Source: Candidatus Heimdallarchaeota archaeon (GTDB lineage: Archaea; Asgardarchaeota; Heimdallarchaeia; Heimdallarchaeales; Heimdallarchaeaceae). Taken from it: a stretch of DNA of 52,524 bases. The stretch covers positions 1-52,524 of the forward strand of contig JAAFKI010000014.1 in the NCBI GenBank assembly GCA_021399345.1, read 5' to 3'. Made by a program: the position numbers and the translations under genes. Below the pieces are notes generated by a model that saw only the letters and a list, made by a program, of their open reading frames with translations, did not search any database and was not told the origin of the DNA. Positions 15,186 through 23,763 of this stretch are shown one piece after another (within the stretch, counting starts at the first letter, position 1; every line of letters starts with the position of its first letter).

Positions 15186-15807
15186 TTTTTTCACAAAAAT
15201 TGATTTTTACTAAATATAGTTTCTCAAAGAATAAGCTCAATTCACTCATAATCTCTAATTCTATTCCATCTTTCTTTAATTCTTGAATATTATCTTCATG
15301 CCAGCTTAGAGATGAGAATATGGTATAAAAACTGGCATTAACCTTGTTTTTACGTAAAGAATCCAACATCTCATATGTCTCTTCATAGCCCTTTTTCCCC
15401 CCCACTAACATAAGCCTGTTTATTGACGAAAGGTTGCCACTTTCCTCATTATCTGGTAAGTAGGGCGGATTCCAGATAATGATTTCAGAGTCGAGATAAT
15501 GAACTGCCTCAAGCTTATCCATACAAACAATGTCAACTTGATTCTGAATGCTGTTTAACTGTAAATTGTACTTAATTGCTTTAGTGGCACTAAAGGAAAT
15601 ATCTGATATTAGAAACTGAATATGGGGATTTCTTTTGGCAAGAACAATAGATATGATCCCTGAACCACCACCTATTTCCACAATTTTCTCTATGTTGTTT
15701 GATATTTTTATTTCATCTATTAGAAAAAAAGTATCTTCTGCAGGAAAATAGACTTCATCATCTAATTCTAGTTCTATTTCATATTTGGGGAAATCATATT
15801 TAACCAA
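15172..15807 (-). CDS. HemK2/Mtq2-like protein N5-glutamine methyltransferase
   Basis: A 211-aa class I methyltransferase with VEIGGGSGIISIVLA (SAM motif I) and IIWNPPYLPDNEES (catalytic NPPY for glutamine amide methylation). In archaea and eukaryotes this family modifies the Gln of the GGQ motif in release factor aRF1/eRF1, in complex with Trm112. aRF1 with a GGQ motif is encoded at 25924-27195. It starts with TTG 15807 inside the ksgA gene (34-nt overlap) and its end overlaps trmJ: a tightly packed operon. The KsgA-HemK2 adjacency is conserved in archaea. Confidence 0.87.
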   Translation of the reverse strand: MVKYDFPKYEIELELDDEVYFPAEDTFFLIDEIKISNNIEKIVEIGGGSGIISIVLAKRNPHIQFLISDISFSATKAIKYNLQLNSIQNQVDIVCMDKLEAVHYLDSEIIIWNPPYLPDNEESGNLSSINRLMLVGGKKGYEETYEMLDSLRKNKVNASFYTIFSSLSWHEDNIQELKKDGIELEIMSELSLFFEKLYLVKINFCEKNDIL

Positions 15808-16658
15808 AGTTCCTCGCCTATCCTTTCTTTCAATTGACCATATAGTTGCAGAAGTTCTTCAATTGACATTGTAAAAACCCGTCTATCCATAAATTGAAAC
15901 GTTTCTAAAACTTTCCTCTCAATCAATATATTTTGCTTTTCTTTTCTCTTTATAATATTGAACAAAATACTTCTAATTGTCTTTTTCTTGTTTGTAAAAA
16001 GCATTCTTACAAATGCAGAAAAATCTTCGTTATCCTCTAAATGAACTTCATCTTTTTTTGTAATAGCTACTATTGAAGAATATATCTTGGGTTGTGGATA
16101 AAATGAAGTTGGCTTAACAGTCTTAAGATTCCTACAAATTGCCTTTAAATTAATCATTACTGACAGTCTTGAATAATTCTTGGTTCCGGGTTTGGCAAAA
16201 AACCTTTGTGCAAACTCCCTTTGATACATGAGAATTGCTAAATCAAAAGAATATTCTAGAAGCTTAAATGTTATTGGAGAAGATATTTGATAGGGTAGAT
16301 TGGAGACACATTTTGTAAATCTTGGAAATTCTGTTTTAACAGCATCCCCCTGAATTATTTCCACATTTGAAAAATCTTGTAAAAAATTAGTTAGAAATGA
16401 GATCATTCGTTTATCATGTTCTATAATAATCAGTTTTTTAGCTTTACTAGCAATACATTTTGATAGGTTCCCTATTCCCCCACCAATTTCAAGAACAATA
16501 TCCTTAGGTTGTATACTTGCTTGGTTTATTTGGTAGTTGATAATGTTAGAATCTATTAAAAAATTCTGCCCCCTTTGTCTGGAAGGGGTGATATTCAACT
16601 CTCCTAAACTATTTAAAACATGTTTTCTTAATTCAAAAGAGGAAGTCCAGCAATCCAT
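15774..16658 (-). CDS. ksgA: 16S rRNA dimethyladenosine transferase KsgA/Dim1
   Basis: Dimethylates two adjacent adenosines in the 3' terminal hairpin of 16S rRNA, a late small-subunit checkpoint. Motifs in the 294 aa: GQNFLIDSNIINYQI, VLEIGGGIGNLSKCIA (SAM motif I), IIEHDKRM (acidic), QGDAVKTEF, and the catalytic SNLPYQISSPITFKLL (NLPY). The C-terminal helical domain follows. Gene order L21e-RpoF-DUF655-KsgA-HemK2 is a standard archaeal operon. Confidence 0.95.
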   Translation of the reverse strand: MDCWTSSFELRKHVLNSLGELNITPSRQRGQNFLIDSNIINYQINQASIQPKDIVLEIGGGIGNLSKCIASKAKKLIIIEHDKRMISFLTNFLQDFSNVEIIQGDAVKTEFPRFTKCVSNLPYQISSPITFKLLEYSFDLAILMYQREFAQRFFAKPGTKNYSRLSVMINLKAICRNLKTVKPTSFYPQPKIYSSIVAITKKDEVHLEDNEDFSAFVRMLFTNKKKTIRSILFNIIKRKEKQNILIERKVLETFQFMDRRVFTMSIEELLQLYGQLKERIGEELWLNMISPNMK

Positions 16659-16678
16659 TATTCAAACCATTTTTGGTG

Positions 16679-17344
16679 TTACCTTCTTTGTCCAGAATCT
16701 GGGGTTGCTGTAAATAATCTATGTTTCTCATCTTCTTCTAATTCTTGCATAATTCTATTGAGAATCATTTTTCTTATATCCGAGATTTTTACTCTCTCTT
16801 CTATATCGCTAAAGGAGACGAAAGGCATGCTTTTTCTTGATTGTAATATTTCCCACATCAGCTTCTTTCCAATGCCAGGTATTAGTTGTAGAGAGTGAAT
16901 ACGGTTGGTTATAGGTTGAGCTTTATTGAAAAATGAAACAAATCTTTTTTCGTTTTTGTTTATTATAGTAACAACAGCTTCTTCCAATGAACTATGTCCT
17001 GTGTTTGTTAAATCATTTACAGTAATTCTTCTTTTGATTTGTCTAATTGGAGTTTTTTCACTGATTTTTGGTAGAGGTAGCTCTGTGAATTGAGGGTAAC
17101 TGCTCCTTTTTTCAACAACAATATCGAGTAAACTAAACCATGTTGTACCGATAGCCTGAATTGTAGGTTCCCTTTGTTTGGTTTGTCCAAAACCCTTACC
17201 ATCTGGTAAATAGTCTAGAACTAGAATTCGTGATTCATCTTTTTTCGTATGTTTTACACGAGTAACGGGACCAATAATGAAATCATTGCTTTCTGTTGAT
17301 TTCTCAGGACGTTTGTTTGATCTGGAATGTTGATTGTTTACCAT
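16679..17344 (-). CDS. DUF655 family protein
   Basis: A 221-aa protein conserved across archaea between rpoF and ksgA. Characteristic stretches are RILVLDYLPDGKG, an OB-like part ending TELPLP, RQIKRRITVNDLT, and the C-terminal helix-hairpin-helix LIPGIGKKLMWEILQSR. The helix-hairpin-helix and operon context (rRNA methylation, RNA polymerase, ribosome) suggest nucleic-acid binding, but no activity is established. The first 20 residues are Asn/Ser-rich and unordered. Confidence 0.88.
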   Translation of the reverse strand: MVNNQHSRSNKRPEKSTESNDFIIGPVTRVKHTKKDESRILVLDYLPDGKGFGQTKQREPTIQAIGTTWFSLLDIVVEKRSSYPQFTELPLPKISEKTPIRQIKRRITVNDLTNTGHSSLEEAVVTIINKNEKRFVSFFNKAQPITNRIHSLQLIPGIGKKLMWEILQSRKSMPFVSFSDIEERVKISDIRKMILNRIMQELEEDEKHRLFTATPDSGQRR

Positions 17345-17418
17345 GATACTCTCACCTTAACTAAGTCTAAATGCAAAAAAAGTTTTTGCTTTCTTGGTAT
17401 TAATCCAATATTGAAGTT

Positions 17419-17772
17419 TTACGCAGATTTGGGTTCTCTGTCGATAAATGGCTTAATAATATTAAAGATTTCTTTGATATCAGAATCTGTTAGTATTTGT
17501 GGTTCTTTTGAGAGCAAATCCTTCAGCTCTTCTATAGATGGGGGAAGTATATTAGCAATAGTATATGCAGAGAGTTCAGATAATGTATATTTTTTAATTA
17601 ATTTCTCAACTATTTCTCTCGATTCTTCAGGTTCAATTCTAGCATTTTGCATGGCATGTTCAAATGCAACTCTTTGCCAGTAGGAAAGTTCTGATTCTTC
17701 ACTTCTTTCCTGTAAAATGCGCATAGCTTCAGAAATTGTTAATGGTTTTTTCTCGAGACCCTCTCTAGGCAT
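17419..17772 (-). CDS. rpoF: RNA polymerase subunit F (Rpb4 homologue)
   Basis: RpoF forms the stalk of archaeal RNA polymerase together with RpoE. The 117-aa helical protein has the family pattern: PLTISEAMRILQER, ELSYWQRVAFEHA, then the HRDC-like segment SELSAYTIANILPPSIEELKDLL and a C-terminal helix. It lies between rpl21e (10 nt upstream) and DUF655, the normal archaeal arrangement. Confidence 0.92.
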   Translation of the reverse strand: MPREGLEKKPLTISEAMRILQERSEESELSYWQRVAFEHAMQNARIEPEESREIVEKLIKKYTLSELSAYTIANILPPSIEELKDLLSKEPQILTDSDIKEIFNIIKPFIDREPKSA

Positions 17773-17781
17773 AAACTCACT

Positions 17782-18096
17782 TCACTTATTTTCTACTTGA
17801 ATAACAGAACGACTTAAGCGTAAATGTTCCTTTACGGCAATAATCTGCTTCATAGCATTTCCTTGTCTTATTGAAACAATGAAAGCTTTACCTTGTTTCT
17901 TTGTGATTTCTCCTGTTTTACCATGATATCTTCTGTGAGGCATTCCTCTATGTTCACCTGAATCAATAATAATGTCCACTATATCACCTTCGTTGAAATC
18001 ACGCAATAGATAATCTAAAGGTCGAATACCTTTATCTCTTGTATGCTTCCTCATGAGATGTCTTGTTCTAGCACGATAACCTTTGGATTTACGCAT
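17782..18096 (-). CDS. rpl21e: Ribosomal protein L21e
   Basis: Large-subunit protein specific to archaea and eukaryotes. The 104 aa begin KSKGYRARTRHLMRKHTRDKG and contain LRDFNEGDIVDIIIDSGEHRGMPHRRYHGKTG, the signature of the family. The C-terminal part is REHLRLS-like (KEHLRLSRSVIQ). Normal length. A spacer of about 20 nt, following a possible mini-ORF, separates it from pus10. Confidence 0.95.
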   Translation of the reverse strand: MRKSKGYRARTRHLMRKHTRDKGIRPLDYLLRDFNEGDIVDIIIDSGEHRGMPHRRYHGKTGEITKKQGKAFIVSIRQGNAMKQIIAVKEHLRLSRSVIQVENK

Positions 18097-18118
18097 ACTT
18101 TACACCTTTATGTTTAAT

Positions 18119-18226
18119 CTATACAAGTGAGCAAAGTCCCTCGATGTAACTTTTAATCTTTTCGTTATCTGTTCTGGTGATTGTAAAACTAACTTTCAAA
18201 ACTACTGCTTCTATTTCACGCTTCAT
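18119..18226 (-). CDS. Possible 35-codon ORF coupled to pus10
   Basis: An ATG at 18226 overlaps the end of pus10 (stop at 18216-18218) and opens a 35-residue frame, starting MKREIEAVVLKVSFTITRTD and ending at TAG 18119, 22 nt before rpl21e. The overlap would allow translational coupling. The predicted peptide alternates hydrophobic and polar residues like a beta hairpin plus helix. I know no family for it. It may simply be leader sequence between two genes. Confidence 0.3.
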   Translation of the reverse strand: MKREIEAVVLKVSFTITRTDNEKIKSYIEGLCSLV

Positions 18227-19544
18227 TGAACCCATCCTGAATTTCAATGACATCCAATTCCTTGCATTTAGCTTCTATACCTATAACCTCTGCTATGCTG
18301 GGTTTTGTTCGATTATTATCCCCTGAAATTAGTTCTTTAACATAACAACCACCATCGCAGGTTATTATGGCTTCAATATGAGTCTCATTAATTCTTGAAC
18401 ATTGAACAGAAAATGCTGTTTTTTTTCTTATAAGATCTGCTCTTCTATGAGAAACTCTCTGAGGTGTTCGTTGGTCTATTGGTCGGTTTTGAAAGAATTC
18501 TTCAATTTCTTTGATTTTCTTTTCAGAAATTGGCTCTTTAAAAGTAATAAGAGCTTTGTACTTTTTTACGGTTCTTTCTGCACTGCTTTTTAAATCTCTC
18601 AACTCATTTTTTGAAGACCATCTATATTCAGAAACATCAATTTTTCCTTTACCATATTGGTTTGTGTTTTTTTCAAGCTCACGCAAATCTATGGTTCGTA
18701 CCTTTGGTTTCACTATTTCTAGAACAAAAGGTCTTCCTGTACCCAACATCAAGGCATCTATATCCTCTCTTCCCGCTCCATGTAACACGCCTTTGTATCC
18801 ATGTGTTAATTTAAGTGCTTCATATTCTGCAAGCTCCTCAACAGATTCCTGATGTTTTTTACCAGTATGATTGCACTCAATACATCCTCTTCCTTTACAT
18901 TTTCTACAAGGCCAACGTGTCTGAGGTAGAGTTCGGATATATTTTCGATATCGACCATAAATATACAAAGATTTCAACTTGAGGACTATAGAGTAGGTTA
19001 AAGGATTTATTTCTATGACAATTTCTGGGGACTGAAAATCGGTTTCTTTTGAAAGAAACTCCCCAATTCTCCCTCCTATCAAGCGATTAAATTCTTGCTT
19101 TAGATATTCAGTTTGCACAACATTGAATTCTTCTTTCAGATTTCTCTCTCTTTCAAAGAACTCCTTAGGTAGTGAAGTACCAATCAAGAAAGTTTGAAAT
19201 TCATAATCTTTAATTTCTGGTAAAACCTCTTGTATGATTTCTTCTGAATTTTCAGTCAGAGTATTCTGACAGATATAACACTCTTCTGAATTCTCTATTT
19301 CAAAATTATTTCTGCTTAGAGTGTTTTTTGCCAATTTATTGTCTGCTCTTGACAAAGCCTGAAGAATTAAGACAGTATCATCTGTAATATCAGTTGAATA
19401 AAATAGAGTTAGAAAGGCCTTAATTGTTGAACCTCTATTCTTGTTTGTAGTTCCTGTTGACAAATTAGAGAATTGTCTCCCTAGACAATAATCACACAAG
19501 GAATATGATTTTAGTATATCTATTGCTTTTTTGTGCAGAGTCAT
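18216..19544 (-). CDS. pus10: tRNA pseudouridine synthase Pus10
   Basis: Pus10 makes pseudouridine 54 and 55 in archaeal tRNAs. The 442-aa chain has the N-terminal THUMP-containing zinc region (SLCDYCLGRQFS; later CYIC), the second cysteine cluster WPCRKCKGRGCIEC, and the catalytic domain with LHGAGREDIDALMLGTGRPF, in which the Asp is catalytic. Closing motifs are SHRRADLIRKK and DGGCYVKELISGDN. I take ATG 19544; GTG 19556 is an alternative. It overlaps or abuts the 3' end of trmY, whose product methylates the pseudouridine made here. Confidence 0.94.
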   Translation of the reverse strand: MTLHKKAIDILKSYSLCDYCLGRQFSNLSTGTTNKNRGSTIKAFLTLFYSTDITDDTVLILQALSRADNKLAKNTLSRNNFEIENSEECYICQNTLTENSEEIIQEVLPEIKDYEFQTFLIGTSLPKEFFERERNLKEEFNVVQTEYLKQEFNRLIGGRIGEFLSKETDFQSPEIVIEINPLTYSIVLKLKSLYIYGRYRKYIRTLPQTRWPCRKCKGRGCIECNHTGKKHQESVEELAEYEALKLTHGYKGVLHGAGREDIDALMLGTGRPFVLEIVKPKVRTIDLRELEKNTNQYGKGKIDVSEYRWSSKNELRDLKSSAERTVKKYKALITFKEPISEKKIKEIEEFFQNRPIDQRTPQRVSHRRADLIRKKTAFSVQCSRINETHIEAIITCDGGCYVKELISGDNNRTKPSIAEVIGIEAKCKELDVIEIQDGFNEA

Positions 19545-19545
19545 C

Positions 19546-20115
19546 CTATCTAACACTCTCCAAAAGATAATTGGTAATAATTACTTGCTCATCAACTACT
19601 AGATGCTTCAAGAACATCTTTTTTGAATTGATTGATAAAGGTAGTTTTTCGAAACCATAAGCAAAGACATTGTAATGTTTAGCGATTTCTTGTGAAAATT
19701 CTAATTCATCTTCACATGTAGGAATAACTTGAACTATCTTATCTTCTTTGTGCTTTTCAAAGATCCAATCGCTACTTTGCTCTAGAACTGAAATTCCTGG
19801 AGTAAGTCTTCCATCTTGAGAATTAGGATTTATTATGTGATTTTTTGCTCGTAGTATTAGGTGTGCTGATGAAAAGAAGCTAGGACCAAGATACCTTAAC
19901 TCGCTACCTTCGAAAGTAATTACATATGGTATTCTTTGGTAGCTTGTACAGTAATAAAGAAAAAGATTCTTTCTGAATTGATTGGACAGAAAAAAAGAAT
20001 CTGCAATTGATTTGATGTAAGGAGCGGATTCTTCCATCTCTGTATTTTTTTTATATAAATTGGATTTAATAAAAGATAAAGGAGGAGCGTTTAAGATGAA
20101 AAAAAGTTGAGACAT
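19546..20115 (-). CDS. trmY: tRNA pseudouridine-54 N1-methyltransferase TrmY (divergent)
   Basis: TrmY converts pseudouridine 54 to N1-methylpseudouridine. The 189-aa sequence has the SPOUT-type pattern: FFILNAPP at the N-terminus, ITFEGSELRYLGPSFFSSAHLILRA in the place of the conserved 'GxxLRxLxPDERSxAxLIxKAL', then LTPGISVLEQS (PGI-V) and the acidic IPTCEDELEF. Similarity is weaker than for its neighbours, but the size and the overlap with pus10, whose product is its substrate, support the call. Second gene of the SRP54 operon. Confidence 0.8.
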   Translation of the reverse strand: MSQLFFILNAPPLSFIKSNLYKKNTEMEESAPYIKSIADSFFLSNQFRKNLFLYYCTSYQRIPYVITFEGSELRYLGPSFFSSAHLILRAKNHIINPNSQDGRLTPGISVLEQSSDWIFEKHKEDKIVQVIPTCEDELEFSQEIAKHYNVFAYGFEKLPLSINSKKMFLKHLVVDEQVIITNYLLESVR

Positions 20116-20138
20116 ACGATTTCACATTTAGTGATTGT

Positions 20139-21482
20139 CTATTGTCCTAATAACCCAGGTGGTATTCCTGGTATTTGCATTCCTCCGCGTCTTCCTTTAC
20201 GCATGCGTTTTACCAGATTGGTCATCATCTTGTGTTGGGCCATTAGTTCTCTAACTTCTGATACAGGTCTCCCACTACCTTTAGCAATTCGTTGAACCCT
20301 AGAACTCCCTAATTTGGTTTTTCCATCTAGTTCTTCATTTGTCATAGAGGTCATAATGACTTTGAATCTCTTCATATTGTCCTTTGAAACATCGAGCATA
20401 TCTTCATCTATAGTCATTCCTAATCCTGGAATCATTGAAAGCATTCTCTTCATCGAACCAGAGGAGCTGAAAGTGTCTAACAATTCCATCATTTGTCTAT
20501 AGGAGATTTTACCACTTAACATACTCATTGCTTCTTCTTTTGAGGGAAGAGCTTCCATTTCTCGTACTTCTTTCAAAAGACCTTCTAAATCCCCTACTCC
20601 AATAAGTCTTCCTACAAATGAAGTTGGGTTGAATTCCTCCAAAGAATCGATATCTTCACCATCGGCAAGGAATTTAATTGGAACATTGGCTGCTACTGCT
20701 GCAGAGAGACTTCCACCTCCCTTAGCTGAACCATCCATCTTAGTTACGATAACTGAACCAACTTTGGTTACTTCTGCAAAGGCAGAAGCTTGATCATGAG
20801 CTGCTTGTCCGAGATTTCCATCTACAACAAGTACTATCTCATCTGGTTTTATTTTGACAGTGAGTTCTTTCATTTCTTTAAGAAGAGCTTTTTCTTCTTT
20901 GTGACGTCCAGCTGTATCAATAATGATGGCATTATACTTTTCATCCAAAAACTTCTTAACACCATCTGCTGCAATTTTGACAGTATTTTTGTTTTCAGGG
21001 TCTCCATAAACAGGGACTTTAATACTTGAGCAAAGTTGTTGCAATTGTTCATAAGCACCGGGTCTAAAATTATCGACAGTTACAACTGCAACCTTCTTAC
21101 CTCTTTTTTGAATATATTTTGCTAGTTTTGCTGCAGTAGTTGTCTTTCCTGATCCTTGGATCCCTACCAACATTATTAGTGTTGGTCTGTCTGGATGTAA
21201 TGTTAGGGGGTAAACCTTTGTTCCTAGAAACTTAGAAAGCTCATCGTGTATGATTGATAAAACACTTTTCTTACGAGATAAACCATCCGGAAGTCCCTTA
21301 TCCATAGATTTACGCTCAACTTCATTAACTACCTCTGCAGCTAAATCGAATTGAACATCAGCTTCTAATAAAGCTTTTAACATTGCATTCTTTAATTCGC
21401 GAATTTGCTCTTTATCTGGAGGACCACCTCTAAGAATCTTAGAAATTGCGGTGTTAAGAGCAGACCCTAGTTTACCTAACAT
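20139..21482 (-). CDS. srp54: Signal recognition particle protein SRP54
   Basis: GTPase of the signal recognition particle that delivers ribosomes with signal sequences to the membrane. The 447 aa show the N domain (1-90), G domain with GIQGSGKTTTAAKLAKYI (G1), DNFRPGAYEQL, IIDTAGRHKEE (G3) and VTKMDGSAKGGG (G4). The methionine-rich M domain (about 300-440) ends in a Met/Gly/Pro tail MQIPGIPPGLLGQ. It is the first gene of the long minus-strand operon. Confidence 0.96.
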   Translation of the reverse strand: MLGKLGSALNTAISKILRGGPPDKEQIRELKNAMLKALLEADVQFDLAAEVVNEVERKSMDKGLPDGLSRKKSVLSIIHDELSKFLGTKVYPLTLHPDRPTLIMLVGIQGSGKTTTAAKLAKYIQKRGKKVAVVTVDNFRPGAYEQLQQLCSSIKVPVYGDPENKNTVKIAADGVKKFLDEKYNAIIIDTAGRHKEEKALLKEMKELTVKIKPDEIVLVVDGNLGQAAHDQASAFAEVTKVGSVIVTKMDGSAKGGGSLSAAVAANVPIKFLADGEDIDSLEEFNPTSFVGRLIGVGDLEGLLKEVREMEALPSKEEAMSMLSGKISYRQMMELLDTFSSSGSMKRMLSMIPGLGMTIDEDMLDVSKDNMKRFKVIMTSMTNEELDGKTKLGSSRVQRIAKGSGRPVSEVRELMAQHKMMTNLVKRMRKGRRGGMQIPGIPPGLLGQ

Positions 21483-21559
21483 GGATTATCATTTGAAGAA
21501 TGCAAAAGAGATTAAAGAATATTTTGTTTTGAGGGAAAAGAAAAAAGGAGAAGCTAGAA

Positions 21560-22459
21560 CTATAGTTTTAGTTCTTCAGCTTTTATTTGAGTAGGTTCTT
21601 CCGATAATATTACTCTACGTTTAACTTTGAGAGAATTAACAAAGTAAACCTTTCCACCAACTTCTGAACGACGACCAATAACAACATCGTATCCTTTTAC
21701 GTCACCAGTAACTGATGTAGCTCTAATATCCACGTTATTTTTTGCAAATAAGTTACCGCCAATTTTGTATGGGTATTTGACAAAACCACCTATTCTTAGA
21801 TTTAACCATCTTTTCCACCCTTTCAAACCTAGAGTTACATTTTCTCCTACTAAGTTTCCTTTAACATTAGCTGCTCCCTCTACTGTAACATCTTTTTGTG
21901 ATAGTAGATTTCCACCTACTCCTATGGATCCTGAAGATTTTAATCCATTATTTGTTTGTAGATTCTTACCAACTTTGAAAGATCCAGATGATTTAGCGAA
22001 ACCTTGTACAGTAGTTTCTCCATCAATCCTTGCTGAACCTGAAAATTTAGCATCACTGCTACCAATGAAATCTCCACCAACCTTGAAAGATCCAGAAGAT
22101 TTAACTGGACCTAATATGTTAGCATCTTGACCAATTTTTGCAGAGCCACTAAACCTAGCAGAAGATTCACTCACAAGTCCTCCAGATATACCAAAGGATC
22201 CAGAACTTCTAACTGTACCCAAAGAAGTCAAATTTCCTTCACCCTTTAATGATCCTGTGGATTTTATTCCATTGCATTTAAAATCTCCACCAAGTTTTCC
22301 TGAACCTGAAATTTTGACAAATTTAGGGATAATTCCACTGGATATACTTCCTGACCCAGAGACTTTGACTAAATCTTCTGTTTCCTTTAAACTCCCAGCA
22401 GAGCTGATTGTAGCTCTCTGTTCAACATTTTCGTTTGTTTCTTTAATTGTTTTTTCCAT
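21560..22459 (-). CDS. Bactofilin-like beta-helix protein (polymer-forming cytoskeletal family), copy 1
   Basis: A 299-aa protein starting at ATG 22459 after an AGGTGA site. After about 30 polar residues, the rest is built from repeats of about 16-18 residues of the type SGSFKVGGDF / KFSGSARIDGE, with SGS or TGS recurring at regular spacing. This is the pattern of a right-handed beta-helix, as in bactofilins and the related YhbE/YhbF and haloarchaeal halofilin proteins, which self-assemble into filaments without nucleotide. The last third (from about residue 215, GLKGWKRWLNLRIGG) is a different, still beta-rich cap. Its paralogue lies 30 nt upstream. Confidence 0.78.
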   Translation of the reverse strand: MEKTIKETNENVEQRATISSAGSLKETEDLVKVSGSGSISSGIIPKFVKISGSGKLGGDFKCNGIKSTGSLKGEGNLTSLGTVRSSGSFGISGGLVSESSARFSGSAKIGQDANILGPVKSSGSFKVGGDFIGSSDAKFSGSARIDGETTVQGFAKSSGSFKVGKNLQTNNGLKSSGSIGVGGNLLSQKDVTVEGAANVKGNLVGENVTLGLKGWKRWLNLRIGGFVKYPYKIGGNLFAKNNVDIRATSVTGDVKGYDVVIGRRSEVGGKVYFVNSLKVKRRVILSEEPTQIKAEELKL

Positions 22460-22489
22460 TATTTTCACCTTTCTGTTTCATTATCTTGA

Positions 22490-23395
22490 TTACAATCTTA
22501 GTTTTTCATGGCTTATTTTTACTGGTTCATTAGCCAAACCAGCTCTTTTGTCAACATCTATGTAATCGACATAGAAAACAATACCTTCTACTTTGGTATA
22601 TGGTCCGATTTCTACTTTGAGACCTTTAACATCGCCCTCTACAGTAGTGTTGGCTAAATATACTTCACCAGTACCTAAAACATGCCCTTCAACTATAGAT
22701 TTTTTGAGACTTCTAAATCTTAGACTAAGGAAATCTTTTCCCTTATTGATATGAATATCATCACCTACCACGTCTCCTGCTACTAAAATTCGCCCTGCTA
22801 CTTCAACAATTCCTTGAGATAATAGATTACCTTCAATTCTAGCAGAACCTGAGAACTTTGCACCGCTTTCAGCTTGTAAGATTCCTCCAGTAGCAAAACT
22901 ACCAGCAGTTACAATTCTGCCTTTGAGAATAGTTTCTAGGCCTATTTTTGCTGAACCTGCGAATTTTGCATCTTGATCTCCATGTAAGAAACCAGCGCAC
23001 TTAAAAGATCCAGCAGTACTGATGTCTCCATGGGCAGTAATGTTCCCATTACTCTTTAGAGAACCAGCGGATTTCAAGTTGTTACATTCAACATCATTAT
23101 CAATTTTTCCAGAACCTGCGATGCGAATATCCTTTCCAATATGACCACCTGAGATTTTAGTTGATCCAGCAACTGAAAGAGATTTATCAGTTGATACCTT
23201 AACTCCTGCAGTATAAATCTGAGAAGCTTCTTTGTGTTGTTCAAAATTTTCTTTAGCATCATCAAGCTTTTGGAGATAACGATCTTTCAATTCGACATAG
23301 TTTTGTTTATCGATTTCTCCATTGTCAAACCTCTTTTCCAAGAGTTCTAATAATTCTTCATACATTTTGACTTCGTTTTTAGACAATTGTATCAC
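22490..23395 (-). CDS. Bactofilin-like beta-helix protein, copy 2 with helical N-terminus
   Basis: A 301-aa paralogue of the downstream protein. It differs by an N-terminal charged helical segment (about 8-58, MYEELLELLEKRFDNGEIDK...) that resembles short oligomerisation (SHOCT-like) helices. The beta-helix follows (about 62-215), with repeats such as AGSGKIDND, AGSLKSNGN, AGSFKCAG, SGSARIEGN. The C-terminal cap again contains a basic turn (FLSLRFRSLKKSIVEGHV) and ends in KISHEKLRL, as the paralogue ends in KAEELKL. GTG 23395, TTG 23386 or ATG 23365 could be the start. Probably the promoter-proximal gene of a two-gene operon forming a heteropolymer. Confidence 0.78.
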   Translation of the reverse strand: MIQLSKNEVKMYEELLELLEKRFDNGEIDKQNYVELKDRYLQKLDDAKENFEQHKEASQIYTAGVKVSTDKSLSVAGSTKISGGHIGKDIRIAGSGKIDNDVECNNLKSAGSLKSNGNITAHGDISTAGSFKCAGFLHGDQDAKFAGSAKIGLETILKGRIVTAGSFATGGILQAESGAKFSGSARIEGNLLSQGIVEVAGRILVAGDVVGDDIHINKGKDFLSLRFRSLKKSIVEGHVLGTGEVYLANTTVEGDVKGLKVEIGPYTKVEGIVFYVDYIDVDKRAGLANEPVKISHEKLRL

Positions 23396-23553
23396 TATGA
23401 TACCAATAACATCGCTTTATTTAATCATTTTTTTAATTGGTTAGAACAAGCTCTTAATTGCATGGTTAAACAATTTTAATATATAGGTAAAGAGGATAAA
23501 CCATATAGCTTAAGGTTAAACCAAACAGTGAAAAAATTTCCATAAGGTAAGAA

Positions 23554-23683
23554 TGGTGCGGGGAGGGAGATTCGAACTCCCGAACTACTAAAGAACGGAT
23601 GACTTATTTTTTTTCTAACCCTTATCTCAGGTTTAAAACCAAGATCTTAAGTCCGCCGCCGTTGGCCGCTTGGCTATCCCCGC
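23554..23683 (-). tRNA. tRNA-Leu(UAA) with a 45-nt intron
   Basis: The acceptor arms GCGGGGA and TCCCCGC (23558-23564 on the plus strand) pair fully, and the CCA end is encoded (23554-23556). The D arm is GCC...GGC, the T arm GGGAG-TTCGAAT-CTCCC, and a long class II variable arm is present. Anticodon TAA occupies 23649-23647. An intron of 45 nt (23645-23601) separates position 37 (G) from 38 (A). A textbook bulge-helix-bulge can be drawn: outer stem GCGGA/TCCGT, 4-bp central helix CTTA/TAAG, 3-nt bulges AG^A and TC^A, each cut after the second base. Confidence 0.95.
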
Positions 23684-23763
23684 TGAGTCTTAATGTTTAA
23701 CTACTATAATGAATTTCATTTGTTTTTTAAGATTTTTCATCTTGATTTGAAATTGATTGAAGA

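Noticed and set aside
18402..18852. Overlapping plus-strand frames of 60-113 codons inside pus10
   Set aside because: Shadow frames: the minus-strand Pus10 reading explains all conserved motifs; the shadows are Phe/Ser-rich without family resemblance.
21560..23395. Regular short repeats resembling a CRISPR array
   Set aside because: The repeats are degenerate, about 50 nt apart without unique spacers, and follow codon phase. They encode the beta-helix repeats.
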